Source: Actinomycetota bacterium (GTDB lineage: Bacteria > Actinomycetota > Actinomycetes > Nanopelagicales > Nanopelagicaceae). Taken from it: a stretch of DNA of 64,000 nt. A program made the translations under genes and the position numbers. This document shows, piece after piece, positions 26,601 through 35,971 of this stretch. Under the pieces are notes generated by a model. It searched no databases and was not told the origin of the DNA. It saw only the letters and a list, made by a program, of their open reading frames with translations. The stretch's first letter is position 1. Each line of letters begins with the position of its first letter. The stretch is taken from contig VGAE01000001.1 in NCBI GenBank assembly GCA_016870975.1, positions 1-64,000 of the forward strand, read 5' to 3'.

Positions 26601-28774
26601 CAGTTTTTCTGATGTTGCAACTTAGATGGCCACCAGATTTTTGGTCCGATGACTTTGACTAGTGCTGGCACCAAAAGTGAGCGGACCACAATTGTGTCGA
26701 GCAATACTCCGAAAGCAACTGCAAAACCGATTTCTGCCAGAAAGACGAGTGGTAGAACTCCGAGAACACTAAATGTTGCAGCGAGCACGACTCCCGCGGA
26801 AGTTATGACTCCGCCAGTTACTGTGAGTCCCTTAATAACGCCTGCGCGAGTGCCAATCTTCCTTGCTTCTTCGCGCACTCGGGTCATCAAGAAGATGTTG
26901 TAATCGATGCCTAAAGCGACTAGAAAGACGAAGGCAAACAGCGGGAACGATGCATCGGTTCCGGCAAATCCGAAAATGTGCTCGAAGACTAGTGCGCAGA
27001 CGCCAAGTGTTGCAGCGAAGGAAAGGACAACTGTTGCTAGTAGGAGTCCAGCGGCCAAGATGCTTCGTAGGAGAAGGCCAAGAATTATGGCGATAAGAAT
27101 TAAAACTGTTGGAATTATTACTCGATTATCTCGTTTAGAAGATTCATCGATATCAAATCCAACGGCTGTCTGACCGCCGATTAAGACGCTCTCATCCACC
27201 GACTTTGCGACTTCTCGCATCGCCGGTATCAATTCTTTTGCCTCCGAGGAATCAGCTGGAACATTTAGCGTTGCATAGAGCAGCGCTCTGTCGTTAACCA
27301 CTTTTATCTCTGAGGTTGGTTGTCGAGTAACCGGATCGACTTCAGTAACTGGAACTACGCTAGCTATCTCCGGGATGCCACGAATTGCTGCAGAAACCGC
27401 ATCGAGTTTCGCTAAAGGCACAATTACTTCGACCGGAGAGCCTTCACCACTTGGAAAATGTTCGCCTAACTTCTCTAGTCCAATTACCGAATCAGTACGC
27501 GAGGTAAATGCCTCAGTCTGGGAGAGGCCATCGCTCTTCAAAGTTGTAGCGAAGCCGGAGAAGATTATTAGCCCGACCGCAGTTGAAATCCAGATTGGCT
27601 TCGGTCGGCGATCGACCAAATTTCCAATCTGTGACCAGAAACCAGATAACTTCTCATCAACATCATCAAACTTAGGAATCCTTGGCCAAAACACCCAGCG
27701 ACCGACCACCACGAGCAGCGAAGGAAGCAAGGTCAAAGCAGCGAACATCGCAGAGGCGATTCCGATAGAACCAACTGGTCCTAAGCCGCGGTTGCTCGAG
27801 AGATCGCTTAAGAGCAGAACCATTAGACCCGCGATGACCGTAGAACCTGAAGCCAGAATCGGTTCGATGACGCCGCGCAGGGTGATCCGCATAGATTCGT
27901 ATCGAGATTCGTGGTGATGTAACTCTTCTCGATATCTGGAGATGAGTAAGAGCGCATAATCAGTCGCTGCGCCTAGGACAAGTACATCCAGAATTCCTTG
28001 TGTCTGTCCATTCAAATCCACCACATTAGCTTTAGCAAGGTAATACACAATCATCGTTGCCAGTCCAAGCGCAGTACCGGCGGTAAAAAGTGGAATGATC
28101 CAAAGAATTGGAGAGCGATAAACCAAAATCAAAATTATCGCCACAACAATTAACGTAGTCCGGAGCAAAGTAGTATCGATTGAACCAAAAGCATCAAATA
28201 AATCCGACAATATTCCACCGGGGCCAGTTACATGAGAATCTATTCCTGGAACCGAATTCTTCATTTCCTCTCGAATGAATTCCACAATTAACGGAAGGGC
28301 AGGCTCATCTCCTATATTTTCGCCAGCAATGTCGGCATTTAATTGAACATTTATTAGCGCTGCTTTGCCATCTGCTGATGGAATTGCCTGTAGCGGAATT
28401 CCCGGAGCAAAATAATCTGAGAGCGGCTTGCCTGATTCAGGAAGAACTTTACTTCCCAGGGTTGCGGCAAACTCATTTATTTTTTGGAAACCAGGTGGGT
28501 TTCTTGCGGGGTTCAGCTCGCCGACAAAGATTAGTAGCGTAGGAAGTAAGTTTGCAGTCTGATCCTGGAACTTCACAGTTATCTTGCTGGCGGCGGTAGA
28601 TTCAGCGCTATTTGGTAAGAAAGCTGAGTTATCGTTTTCTTGAACATTGGATATCTTGGAAAACGCTTGTCCAGAGAACCCGCCGATAGCCAGCCAAGCG
28701 ATGATGATCACAATCGCAATCCAAAGGGCTCTTCTTACCTTACCGCGTAGCTTCTTCTCGTCAGTGATAGTCAT
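26600..28774 (-). CDS. MMPL/RND-family membrane transporter
   Basis: Large RND-type exporter of the actinobacterial MMPL/YdfJ group. It has one helix near residue 15-35, an external loop of about 130 residues, five clustered helices (roughly 190-360), a second external loop, and five more helices (about 535-700). That is the duplicated MMPL layout. Conserved helix segments GAATDYALLLISRYREEL and ALGIDYNIFLMTRVREEA carry the D-Y/F pair of the proton relay. ATG 28774 gives 724 residues and follows the lipB promoter gap; an in-frame start at 28930 would overlap lipB by 80 nt. It may export lipids or peptides. Confidence 0.88.
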   Translation of the reverse strand: MTITDEKKLRGKVRRALWIAIVIIIAWLAIGGFSGQAFSKISNVQENDNSAFLPNSAESTAASKITVKFQDQTANLLPTLLIFVGELNPARNPPGFQKINEFAATLGSKVLPESGKPLSDYFAPGIPLQAIPSADGKAALINVQLNADIAGENIGDEPALPLIVEFIREEMKNSVPGIDSHVTGPGGILSDLFDAFGSIDTTLLRTTLIVVAIILILVYRSPILWIIPLFTAGTALGLATMIVYYLAKANVVDLNGQTQGILDVLVLGAATDYALLLISRYREELHHHESRYESMRITLRGVIEPILASGSTVIAGLMVLLLSDLSSNRGLGPVGSIGIASAMFAALTLLPSLLVVVGRWVFWPRIPKFDDVDEKLSGFWSQIGNLVDRRPKPIWISTAVGLIIFSGFATTLKSDGLSQTEAFTSRTDSVIGLEKLGEHFPSGEGSPVEVIVPLAKLDAVSAAIRGIPEIASVVPVTEVDPVTRQPTSEIKVVNDRALLYATLNVPADSSEAKELIPAMREVAKSVDESVLIGGQTAVGFDIDESSKRDNRVIIPTVLILIAIILGLLLRSILAAGLLLATVVLSFAATLGVCALVFEHIFGFAGTDASFPLFAFVFLVALGIDYNIFLMTRVREEARKIGTRAGVIKGLTVTGGVITSAGVVLAATFSVLGVLPLVFLAEIGFAVAFGVLLDTIVVRSLLVPALVKVIGPKIWWPSKLQHQKN

Positions 28775-28850
28775 AACTCGCAATCTTAGGCCAGGCGCCC
28801 TTTCGCACCGATCAGAAGCGATACACGTCCCTTGAAAGTAGGCTAAGGGG

Positions 28851-29495
28851 GTGAGCACAACCACATCTGCGCTGGCAATTCGGCAAATGGGAATCGTTGA
28901 ATATGAAGCTGCGTGGGATCTACAGCGCAATCTCCATCAGAAAGTTGCGGCTGGCGAGTTAGAAAATTCTTTGCTCCTATTGGAGCACTCCCCTATATTT
29001 ACCGCGGGTCGCCGCACAATTAATTCGGAGCGGCCCATTGATGGTTCAAAAGTTATTGATGTCGATAGAGGTGGCAAGATAACTTTTCATGGACCCGGCC
29101 AAATTGTTGGTTATCCAATCGTAAAATTGCGAGAGCCAGAAAATGTTGTTGGATTTGTCCGCGAAATCGAGTTAGCGTTAATTGATTTCTGCATTTCACT
29201 TCGAATCCCTGCAGAGAGATATTGCGAAAGAAGTGGCGTTTGGATCAGAGATGGAAAAGGAGATCGAAAAATTGCCGCTATCGGAATAAGAGTCGCTAAG
29301 GGCGTAACGATGCATGGATTCGCTATCAACATTAATCCTGATCTCTCATACTTCAATCGAATTATTCCCTGTGGAATACCTGATGCAGGTGTTACTTCAT
29401 TAAGCAGAGAACTTGGTAGAGAGGTTTCGATTTCTGAGGTTTTACCTTCCCTAATCGAGCGAATCAGCGAAGCCCTGAAGAAAGTTGCGATTTGA
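28851..29495 (+). CDS. lipB: Octanoyltransferase LipB
   Basis: Moves octanoyl from acyl carrier protein to lipoyl-domain lysines, the first step of endogenous lipoate synthesis. Seen: [30 protein letters not shown] with the substrate-binding glycine-rich loop, [29 protein letters not shown] with the catalytic Lys, and [14 protein letters not shown] with the catalytic Cys. Length of 214 is normal. The start is GTG 28851. The stop overlaps the lipA ATG (TGATG), so the two lipoate steps are coupled. It serves the E2 protein at 21865 and presumably GcvH. Confidence 0.96.
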   Translation: MSTTTSALAIRQMGIVEYEAAWDLQRNLHQKVAAGELENSLLLLEHSPIFTAGRRTINSERPIDGSKVIDVDRGGKITFHGPGQIVGYPIVKLREPENVVGFVREIELALIDFCISLRIPAERYCERSGVWIRDGKGDRKIAAIGIRVAKGVTMHGFAININPDLSYFNRIIPCGIPDAGVTSLSRELGREVSISEVLPSLIERISEALKKVAI

Positions 29496-30427
29496 TGATT
29501 GCTCCAGAAGGAAGGAAGCTTCTTCGAATTGAGGCGAGAAATTCAGAGACGCCGATAGAGAAGAAACCGGAGTGGATAAAAACTCGAGCGAAAATGGGTC
29601 CTGAATATATGTCTCTTAGATCTCTCGTTTCTCGTGAAGGCTTACACACTGTCTGCCAAGAGGCAGCCTGTCCAAATATTTTTGAATGTTGGGAAGATCG
29701 CGAAGCTACATTTCTTATAGGCGGCGAACAGTGCACGCGTCGTTGCGATTTCTGCAACATAGACACGGGAAAGCCTGAGCCTTTAGATCGAGATGAGCCG
29801 CGCCGAGTCGCTGAATCTGTTCGTTCCATGTCACTTCGCTATGCAACTGTAACCGGAGTTGCCCGCGATGATTTGGATGATGAAGGCGCTTGGCTATATG
29901 CCGAAACTATTCGGGCAATACACGATATTAATCAAGATTGTGGCGTCGAGATGTTGGCTCCGGATTTCTCTGGAAATAGTGAGCTGTTAATTCAAGTATT
30001 TGATTCAAAACCCGAGGTTTTTGCCCATAATCTCGAAACTGTTCCCCGTATATTTAAACGGATTAGGCCTGCATTCAATTACGAGAGATCGCTAGATGTA
30101 ATCTCAAAGGCACGAGATTTTGGATTAATCACCAAATCTAATTTAATTTTAGGATTAGGAGAAGAGCGAGCGGAAGTTTCACAAGCGCTCGCAGATCTCC
30201 GATTCACTGGTTGCGATCTGATAACCATCACCCAATATCTTCGACCATCACCTCGGCATCATCCCGTGGAGCGATGGGTCAAACCGGAAGAATTTGTCGA
30301 ACTTGCAGCTGAGGCAAAGTCACTTGGGTTTCTTGGCGTTATGAGTGGTCCGTTAGTTCGTTCAAGTTATCGCGCTGGTCGCCTGTATAAAGAAGCGATG
30401 GCAGCACGAGCAGTTAGTAATGGCTGA
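29495..30427 (+). CDS. lipA: Lipoyl synthase LipA (radical SAM)
   Basis: Inserts two sulfurs into octanoyl groups using two 4Fe-4S clusters. The auxiliary cluster motif is [13 protein letters not shown] (C-x4-C-x5-C) and the radical SAM motif is [11 protein letters not shown]. The C-terminal RSSYRAG supplies the conserved Arg-Ser-Ser ligand of the auxiliary cluster. ATG 29495 overlaps the lipB stop. 310 residues is typical. Its last 8 nt overlap the following plsC gene, forming a lipB-lipA-plsC-DUF4191 operon. Confidence 0.97.
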   Translation: MIAPEGRKLLRIEARNSETPIEKKPEWIKTRAKMGPEYMSLRSLVSREGLHTVCQEAACPNIFECWEDREATFLIGGEQCTRRCDFCNIDTGKPEPLDRDEPRRVAESVRSMSLRYATVTGVARDDLDDEGAWLYAETIRAIHDINQDCGVEMLAPDFSGNSELLIQVFDSKPEVFAHNLETVPRIFKRIRPAFNYERSLDVISKARDFGLITKSNLILGLGEERAEVSQALADLRFTGCDLITITQYLRPSPRHHPVERWVKPEEFVELAAEAKSLGFLGVMSGPLVRSSYRAGRLYKEAMAARAVSNG

Positions 30428-31151
30428 ATTCGTCTATCCCCCAGTCATTGGGATATTCAAAGGCCTATGGAAATCCCTAGGCTTGAGATTCAGTTTCCAA
30501 GGTCAATCCCATGTGCCGCGAAAAGGCCCCGCTCTACTTGCTATGAACCATGTTAGTTATTTGGACTTTGCAATTGCAGGAACTGCGCTGCTCTCATCAA
30601 AAAGACTCGCTCGCTTCATGGCAAAACGAGAAATATTTGATCATCCAATCGCGGGTCCATTAATGCGCGGCATGAAGCACATTAGCGTTGATAGAAAAAA
30701 TGGTGGTCCGTCTCTCGTCGCCGCACTTAAGGCGCTGGAAAAAGGTGAAATCGTTGGCGTCTTTCCGGAGGCAACAATCTCCCAGAGTTTTGAGTTGAAG
30801 GAGATGAAAACAGGGGTCGTCAGATTGGCGATTGAATCTGGCGCTCCAGTATTACCTACGATTATTTGGGGAAGTCAGAGAATCTGGACTAAACGTCAGC
30901 CCAGGAATTTCACTAGATCAAATATTCCAATTACTGTAGCAATTGGAGAACCTCTTTACTTCACTAAAGATGAAGACCCAGATTTAGGCTTAATCAAATT
31001 AAAGCAATCGATGACGAAGTTACTTAGCGAAGTGCAAGAGAATTATCCTGATCCCCATATCGGCCAACGCTGGGCACCCGCCCGCCTAGGGGGAACCGCA
31101 CCGACTCCTGAGATGGTTGAATTGGATAAGCGAAAGAGAAAGGATTCCTAA
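30420..31151 (+). CDS. 1-acyl-sn-glycerol-3-phosphate acyltransferase family protein (PlsC-like)
   Basis: Lysophosphatidic acid acyltransferase family, making phosphatidic acid at the membrane. The catalytic box is NHVSYLDF (H-x4-D), and the substrate box is [11 protein letters not shown] (the family's FPEGTRS position, here with Ala-Thr-Ile). [17 protein letters not shown] is the third block. 243 residues is normal. Departure from EGTRS could alter acceptor choice. It overlaps lipA by 8 nt, an uncommon insertion between lipA and DUF4191. A second PlsC-like gene with a canonical box is at 43790-44551. Confidence 0.87.
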   Translation: MAEFVYPPVIGIFKGLWKSLGLRFSFQGQSHVPRKGPALLAMNHVSYLDFAIAGTALLSSKRLARFMAKREIFDHPIAGPLMRGMKHISVDRKNGGPSLVAALKALEKGEIVGVFPEATISQSFELKEMKTGVVRLAIESGAPVLPTIIWGSQRIWTKRQPRNFTRSNIPITVAIGEPLYFTKDEDPDLGLIKLKQSMTKLLSEVQENYPDPHIGQRWAPARLGGTAPTPEMVELDKRKRKDS

Positions 31152-31152
31152 A

Positions 31153-31827
31153 GTGTTTGGACGGAGGAAGAGAGACCCAAAAGAGAAACGCTTTAAAACA
31201 ATTCGGGACGCTTATGCCTTGGCAAAGGGTAAGTATTCCTTTGTTCTCTTGCGCTGCCTCGCAGTCTTTGCTCCACTCTGGGCACTTGGCATTGGCATTG
31301 GATCAATTTGGAACCGTCCTGGTTATGCGGCATTTGTTACTCTCCCGATTGCATTATTAGGCGGATTCTTCTTCTTTACTCGGCTCGCAAGTAATGCGGC
31401 TTACGCTTCTATTGAAGGACAACCGGGAGCGGGCGCCAGCGTTTTGATGTCGATAAGACGAGGTTGGACCGTCACTCCCGCAGTTAACGTAAATAAGAAT
31501 CAAGATATGGTCCATCGTGCAGTTGGACGTCCCGGTATTGTCTTGGTTGGTGAAGGTGGCATGGCGGTTCGGGCCTTGCTAAATGATGAACGTCGCAAGA
31601 TGGAGAGATTCGCACCAGGCGTTCCTATTCATGAGTTAATCGTTGGTAATGATGCGGATCAGATCTCAGTTAAAAAATTACAACGGAGAATGAAGAAATT
31701 TCCTAAGAAGTTAGCTGCAATTCAATTGAGAGAGTTACGGGCAAGGCTAAAGTCCATTGGAGGAATGAGTATTCCAATTCCAAAAGGACCCATGCCAAAG
31801 AATTTGCGAATGCCAAAGCCTCGATAG
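31153..31827 (+). CDS. DUF4191 family membrane protein
   Basis: Actinobacterial conserved protein of unknown function, recognised from its lipA-glnA location and pattern: a basic N-terminus, two hydrophobic helices (about residues 32-50 and 58-78), then a soluble region with VLVGEGGMAVRALLNDERRK and a Lys/Arg-rich C-terminus. GTG 31153 comes directly after the plsC stop and gives 224 residues with the RRKRDPKEKRFKTIRDAY start typical of the family; a start at 31117 would overlap plsC. It converges on the RDD gene. Confidence 0.82.
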   Translation: MFGRRKRDPKEKRFKTIRDAYALAKGKYSFVLLRCLAVFAPLWALGIGIGSIWNRPGYAAFVTLPIALLGGFFFFTRLASNAAYASIEGQPGAGASVLMSIRRGWTVTPAVNVNKNQDMVHRAVGRPGIVLVGEGGMAVRALLNDERRKMERFAPGVPIHELIVGNDADQISVKKLQRRMKKFPKKLAAIQLRELRARLKSIGGMSIPIPKGPMPKNLRMPKPR

Positions 31828-31830
31828 CTC

Positions 31831-32193
31831 TTAACGCACGCGCAGAACTGTCGTCTTACTAAATTTTTCGTGATAACCCCGGCCTTCGCTATCAATCAAT
31901 AGAGCGGGTATAACAAGTGCGACTAAAAAGGTCCTCAAGAAAGCGGAACTGGTTTTCACAAAGAGATAATCCGGCCAGGTAACAACTCGTATACCGAACA
32001 CCCGCTTTCCAATAGACGCGCCTCCCAGTGCCGTCAGTAATCCAACTTCAATCACAAATACCGCCAGCCGGGCTAGCGATGGAGCAAGCGAACTTGCTTG
32101 GAGCGGATAGATCAACGCCACGGTGAATGTTGCGATCGCCCAATCCACGGAAAGCGCGCCTAGGCGCCTTGGAAAACTAGCTCTCTCTCCCAT
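31831..32193 (-). CDS. RDD family membrane protein
   Basis: Small 120-residue membrane protein with the family motif RRLGALSVDW near the N-terminus (R and D of RDD), hydrophobic helices at about 15-32, 42-60 and 88-105, and the conserved GGASIGKRVFGIRVV segment. RDD proteins are variously linked to ion exchange; function is not established. The gene lies between DUF4191 and glnA, an order kept in many actinobacteria, and is divergent from glnA. Confidence 0.85.
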   Translation of the reverse strand: MGERASFPRRLGALSVDWAIATFTVALIYPLQASSLAPSLARLAVFVIEVGLLTALGGASIGKRVFGIRVVTWPDYLFVKTSSAFLRTFLVALVIPALLIDSEGRGYHEKFSKTTVLRVR

Positions 32194-32218
32194 GGGCGAA
32201 CGCTAGCCCAGCAGATGG

Positions 32219-32234
32219 GAAACATAGATGTAAC
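32219..32234. promoter_or_regulatory. Possible GlnR-like site upstream of glnA
   Basis: GAAAC-N6-GTAAC at 32219-32234 matches the two half-site types of the actinobacterial nitrogen regulator GlnR (GTnAC and GAAAC spaced by 6), though in the opposite order on this strand. It lies 94 nt before the glnA ATG, in the only long non-coding stretch near that gene. Downstream, CCTAG (32278-32282) can pair with CTAGG (32306-32310), a short leader stem ending at a purine-rich ribosome-binding stretch. This is a weak, pattern-based call. Confidence 0.3.
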
Positions 32235-32327
32235 AAGGCGGTCATGCCTCATTCACGGCGAACATCTACGCTTCAGGCCTAGGACATCGGAGTCCGGATA
32301 GCCGGCTAGGAAGAAAAGAGTAATTCA

Positions 32328-33758
32328 ATGTTTAAATCTTCATCTGAACTGATTAGTTATATAAAGAAAGAGGGCGTGGCGCTCGTTGATGTGCGCTTCA
32401 TAGATTTGCCAGGAATTCAGCATCACTTCAATGTCCCTGCCCATGAGATAACAGAAGATGTATTCACAAATGGCTTTATGTTTGACGGTTCCTCAATTAG
32501 AGGCTTCCAATCAATTCATGAATCCGATATGAAACTTCTACCTGCGGCAGAAACCGCCTTTATTGATCCGTTCCGCAAAGAGAAAACTTTGGTAGTCAAT
32601 TTTTCAGTCGTGAATCCCGATGACAATTCTCCTTATTCTCGCGATCCGCGACAGGTCGTAAATAAAGCTGTCGAATATATGCGCTCCACCGGAATCGCCG
32701 ATACTGCATATTTCGCCCCGGAAGCAGAGTTCTATGTATTTGATCGAGTGAGATATCTGACCGGGATGAACACCGGTTATTACGAAGTTGATTCATATGA
32801 AGGCGCTTGGAACACCGGAATTGTTGCCGATGCCGATGGCACGCCAAATCGCGGTTATCGCACACGTATCAAGGGCGGTTACTTCCCAGTTTCTCCAACA
32901 GATCAATTCGCAGATCTCAGAGATCAAATGGTCATGAATCTTGAAAAAGTTGGACTATCGGTCGAACGAGCTCACCATGAAGTGGGTACGGCTGGACAGA
33001 TGGAGGTCAATTACAGATTTAATGACATCCTTCATGCTGGCGATGACTTAATGAAGTTTAAGTACGTCGTTCGAAATACCGCATGGCAAGCTGGCAAGAC
33101 CGTCACCTTTATGCCAAAGCCACTCTTTGGTGATAACGGTTCCGGAATGCACTGCCATCAATCACTTTGGAAAGATGGAAAGTCGCTCTTCTGGGGTGAT
33201 GGATATGCAAATCTCTCAGATATAGCTCGGTGGTATATCGGCGGAATCTTGAAGCATGCTCCATCGTTACTCGCGTTTACTAACCCAACCGTTAATTCAT
33301 ACAAGCGTCTGGTCCCTGGTTATGAAGCTCCGGTTAACCTGGTTTATTCTGCGAGAAATAGATCAGCCTGTATTCGAATTCCAATTACTGGTTCCAGTCC
33401 AAAGGCCAAGCGCATCGAATTTCGCTGCCCTGACCCATCTTCGAATCCATACCTGGCCTTCTCCGCAATTTTGATGGCTGGTCTTGATGGAATTACCAAC
33501 AAAATCGAACCACCAGCTCCGGTCGATAAGGATCTCTATGAATTGCATGGCGATGAGGCTAAGGCAATCCCTCAAGTTCCTGGTTCGCTAGATGCGGTAA
33601 TCGACAGCCTTGAGGCCGACCACGAGTTCCTCACCAAAGGTGGCGTATTCACAATAGACTTGATTGAGACTTGGATTAACTGGAAGCGTCAATCAGAGAT
33701 TGATTATGTTCGTCTAAGGCCGCACCCAGCTGAATTCGAACTCTATTTCGATATCTAA
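32328..33758 (+). CDS. glnA: Glutamine synthetase, type I
   Basis: Dodecameric ATP-dependent enzyme that assimilates ammonia into glutamine. Signatures: FDGSSIRGF (latch/Asp50 region), [11 protein letters not shown] (metal Glu), [32 protein letters not shown] (ATP-binding His), [17 protein letters not shown] and NRSACIRIP. The adenylylation Tyr is visible in [12 protein letters not shown], so GlnE-type control is plausible. Length of 476 matches the GSI-beta form of actinobacteria. A 134-nt gap upstream holds a possible GlnR-like site and a leader stem. ATG 32328 follows AAAAGAG at good spacing. Confidence 0.97.
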   Translation: MFKSSSELISYIKKEGVALVDVRFIDLPGIQHHFNVPAHEITEDVFTNGFMFDGSSIRGFQSIHESDMKLLPAAETAFIDPFRKEKTLVVNFSVVNPDDNSPYSRDPRQVVNKAVEYMRSTGIADTAYFAPEAEFYVFDRVRYLTGMNTGYYEVDSYEGAWNTGIVADADGTPNRGYRTRIKGGYFPVSPTDQFADLRDQMVMNLEKVGLSVERAHHEVGTAGQMEVNYRFNDILHAGDDLMKFKYVVRNTAWQAGKTVTFMPKPLFGDNGSGMHCHQSLWKDGKSLFWGDGYANLSDIARWYIGGILKHAPSLLAFTNPTVNSYKRLVPGYEAPVNLVYSARNRSACIRIPITGSSPKAKRIEFRCPDPSSNPYLAFSAILMAGLDGITNKIEPPAPVDKDLYELHGDEAKAIPQVPGSLDAVIDSLEADHEFLTKGGVFTIDLIETWINWKRQSEIDYVRLRPHPAEFELYFDI

Positions 33759-33759
33759 A

Positions 33760-34974
33760 TCAGCCAACGTTACGCAATCGCGCCACAAGTGGCGGATGGG
33801 TGTAATTGAAGGCGACGTAGAGCGGATGTGGAGTCAAGTTTGAAAGGCTATCTGTAGATATTTTGGAGAGCGCCGAGCGCATCGGCGCTCTCTTATAAGT
33901 TTGAGCAGCAAAAGTATCTGCAGCTAACTCATTCCTTCGAGAAAGTGAATTGTTGATTAGGCCAAAAACTATCTGTAGCGGGGTCAACAAAATAAAAAAT
34001 GTAAGAGCCGAGAGGTGGAAACTAGGGGTTGCAGCACCTAGTGTTTCTGAAAGTTGGTCGTACTGTAAAGCCCAACCAAATAGGGCAAAGATGGCAAATG
34101 TTTGAAAATTCGAGGCGGTAAACGATGCTAAGGTATGGCGCTTCTTGTAATGGCCAATTTCATGGGCAAGCACCGCAACAATTTCATCTTGAGTTAACTT
34201 CTCTATTAGTGTGTCAAAAAGAACAATAGTCTTACTTTTACCAAGACCACTAAAAAATGCATTTGCCTTAGTTGAGCGTTTAGAACCATCCATGACATAT
34301 AGATTCTTGAGCGAATATCCTTGGCTATCGCAGTAATTCGAAATAGCTGTCCTAAGGTCTCCGCCTGGTAGCGGGGTCAATTTATTGAAGAGCGGCAGTA
34401 TCAGCTTGGTGCCAAACATGAACATAAACAGGGAGACGGCGGCAACCAATGCCCAGGCATAAATCCAGAAACTCCCTTGGAATTCCTGGTAAAGCCAGAT
34501 CACCAAGGCCAAGACCGGTCCACCAATTACCAAACTGATCAAAGTGCCTTTTACAGAATCAACGATAAACAATTTGAGTGTGGTCGTATTAAAGCCGTAT
34601 CTCTTCTCTATCGAAAAAGTGGAATAAAGCGTAAACGGAAGTGAAATCCACCAAGAAATTACAGATAACAACCAAATAAAGACTAGGGAGGTCAACAGAG
34701 CGTTATCTATAGATTTTGAGATTTGCCGGTCCAGATCTGCAAACCATCCAAATGTCAGCGCGAGAATTAAGACTGAGAGGGAGAGTGCGCTTGAAAGCAG
34801 GCTTGAACGGTTTTTCTCTGCACCATATTTAATGGATTTCTCTCGGCCTGTTTTATCATATAAATCAGCAACTAAGGGATCCGGTTTCTTGAGGGCACTT
34901 CCTTGATTTAACTGTTCCAGCGATGCCTCTAATACAAAGGCAGCGACCAATGTGAAAACGATTAATTCGATCAT
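33760..34974 (-). CDS. M48 family membrane metalloprotease (CAAX protease Ste24-like)
   Basis: Integral membrane zinc protease. The active-site motif HEIGH is in AVLAHEIGHYKKRH, and a downstream Glu in RRNELAADTFA is the third zinc ligand. The N-terminal half has several helices, and TKANAFFSGLGKSKTIVLFDT matches the Ste24/HtpX substrate-groove strand. 404 residues fits the Ste24 group, longer than HtpX. Likely role is quality control of membrane proteins. Its ATG overlaps the stop of the upstream DMT transporter by 4 nt. Confidence 0.9.
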   Translation of the reverse strand: MIELIVFTLVAAFVLEASLEQLNQGSALKKPDPLVADLYDKTGREKSIKYGAEKNRSSLLSSALSLSVLILALTFGWFADLDRQISKSIDNALLTSLVFIWLLSVISWWISLPFTLYSTFSIEKRYGFNTTTLKLFIVDSVKGTLISLVIGGPVLALVIWLYQEFQGSFWIYAWALVAAVSLFMFMFGTKLILPLFNKLTPLPGGDLRTAISNYCDSQGYSLKNLYVMDGSKRSTKANAFFSGLGKSKTIVLFDTLIEKLTQDEIVAVLAHEIGHYKKRHTLASFTASNFQTFAIFALFGWALQYDQLSETLGAATPSFHLSALTFFILLTPLQIVFGLINNSLSRRNELAADTFAAQTYKRAPMRSALSKISTDSLSNLTPHPLYVAFNYTHPPLVARLRNVG

Positions 34975-35897
34975 ACTTCCCGTTTCCTCCTACTTTCACT
35001 AGTTACGACAACTAAAACGCCGAGGATAATGATTATGCCTCCGATAGCGTAATCCAAAGTGATTACCTCATTGAGAAATAGGACACCTAAGAGGACGGCA
35101 ATCACAGGATTAACGTAAGCGTATGTGGCAACGAGCGATACCGGAGCGTTCACTACTAGCCAGAGATAGGCAGTAAAGGCAATAATTGAACCGACAAGGA
35201 CGAGAAAGCCTAACCAGAACCAAGATTCAAAAGAGCTCTGACTAAATTTGGAGAATCTCTCGCCTCTTATTAGTCCAGAGAAAATTAGGGCAAAACTTGC
35301 AGCAAGCATTTCTATTGCGGTAAAGAGCAGCAAGTTCTTGGGCAATTGAAGCTTGGGGGCTATGAAAGTAGAAAATGCCCAAATAAAGTTTCCAATAACC
35401 ACTAGAGATATATAAAACATAACTTCCTCCGAATTTGAACTGCTAATCGGTTTAATTCCACCTGGTTTTACGAGTATTACAACCCCAGCAAATCCAATAA
35501 GAGTCCCTAGCCAAGTTAATCCTGGAATCGACTCTCGACTTAAAGTCCTAAACAACACAACCCATAACGGCAAGGCCGCAATAATCAGAGAGGCCACACC
35601 CGTCGGGATGTGCTTCTCCGCAATTGCAACCGTCCCTATTCCAACTGCCAATGCGCCTATACCTAGCGTGGAAGCTGTTAGATATTCGCGCCGCGGAATC
35701 TGCAACACGGTGCGACCCGACTTCATCATTAAGTAGATCAGAATCAAAGTTGAGGCAGCGAAAAAGCGGACTCCCATTGAGAGCAAGGGCGGCATACTCT
35801 CGACCGCCTTGGCAATACCGAAATACGTGGAGCCCCAGACAATGTAAACAGTCCAGAGCGAAATCCAGGTTCTCGAGCGGAGACTCATGCCGGTCAC
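34971..35897 (-). CDS. EamA/DMT-family transporter
   Basis: Ten-helix drug/metabolite transporter made of two EamA repeats. The N-terminus has VYIVWGSTYFGIAKAVESMPP, the typical first-helix pattern (WGs.f), and the repeat half-ends read IPTGVASLIIAALPLWVVL and NAPVSLVATYAYVNPVIAVLLG. About 305 residues is normal. An in-frame ATG at 35888 (third-to-fourth residue) is an alternative start. Family members export amino acids or metabolites; the substrate is unknown. A second DMT member with weak similarity is at 52101-52952. Confidence 0.87.
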   Translation of the reverse strand: MTGMSLRSRTWISLWTVYIVWGSTYFGIAKAVESMPPLLSMGVRFFAASTLILIYLMMKSGRTVLQIPRREYLTASTLGIGALAVGIGTVAIAEKHIPTGVASLIIAALPLWVVLFRTLSRESIPGLTWLGTLIGFAGVVILVKPGGIKPISSSNSEEVMFYISLVVIGNFIWAFSTFIAPKLQLPKNLLLFTAIEMLAASFALIFSGLIRGERFSKFSQSSFESWFWLGFLVLVGSIIAFTAYLWLVVNAPVSLVATYAYVNPVIAVLLGVLFLNEVITLDYAIGGIIIILGVLVVVTSESRRKREV

Positions 35898-35940
35898 CCA
35901 GTAAATCTAGGGAGAAACAGAGAGGTATTTACGCCATATG

Positions 35941-35965
35941 TTTGCAGATGCAAATGTTATTGCAT
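35941..35965. promoter_or_regulatory. Nur-like palindromic operator before the CbiM transporter operon
   Basis: Two overlapping inverted repeats sit 7-31 nt before cbiM: TTTGCA-GA-TGCAAA (35941-35954) and ATGCAA-N6-TTGCAT (35948-35965), both perfect. They resemble the Nur (nickel Fur-family regulator) motif of Streptomyces, tTGCaa-N5-ttGCAA, but with one extra spacer base. Being directly before a cobalt/nickel uptake operon makes a metal-responsive repressor site likely. The regulator gene is not in the window. Confidence 0.5.
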
Positions 35966-35971
35966 TAAGGT

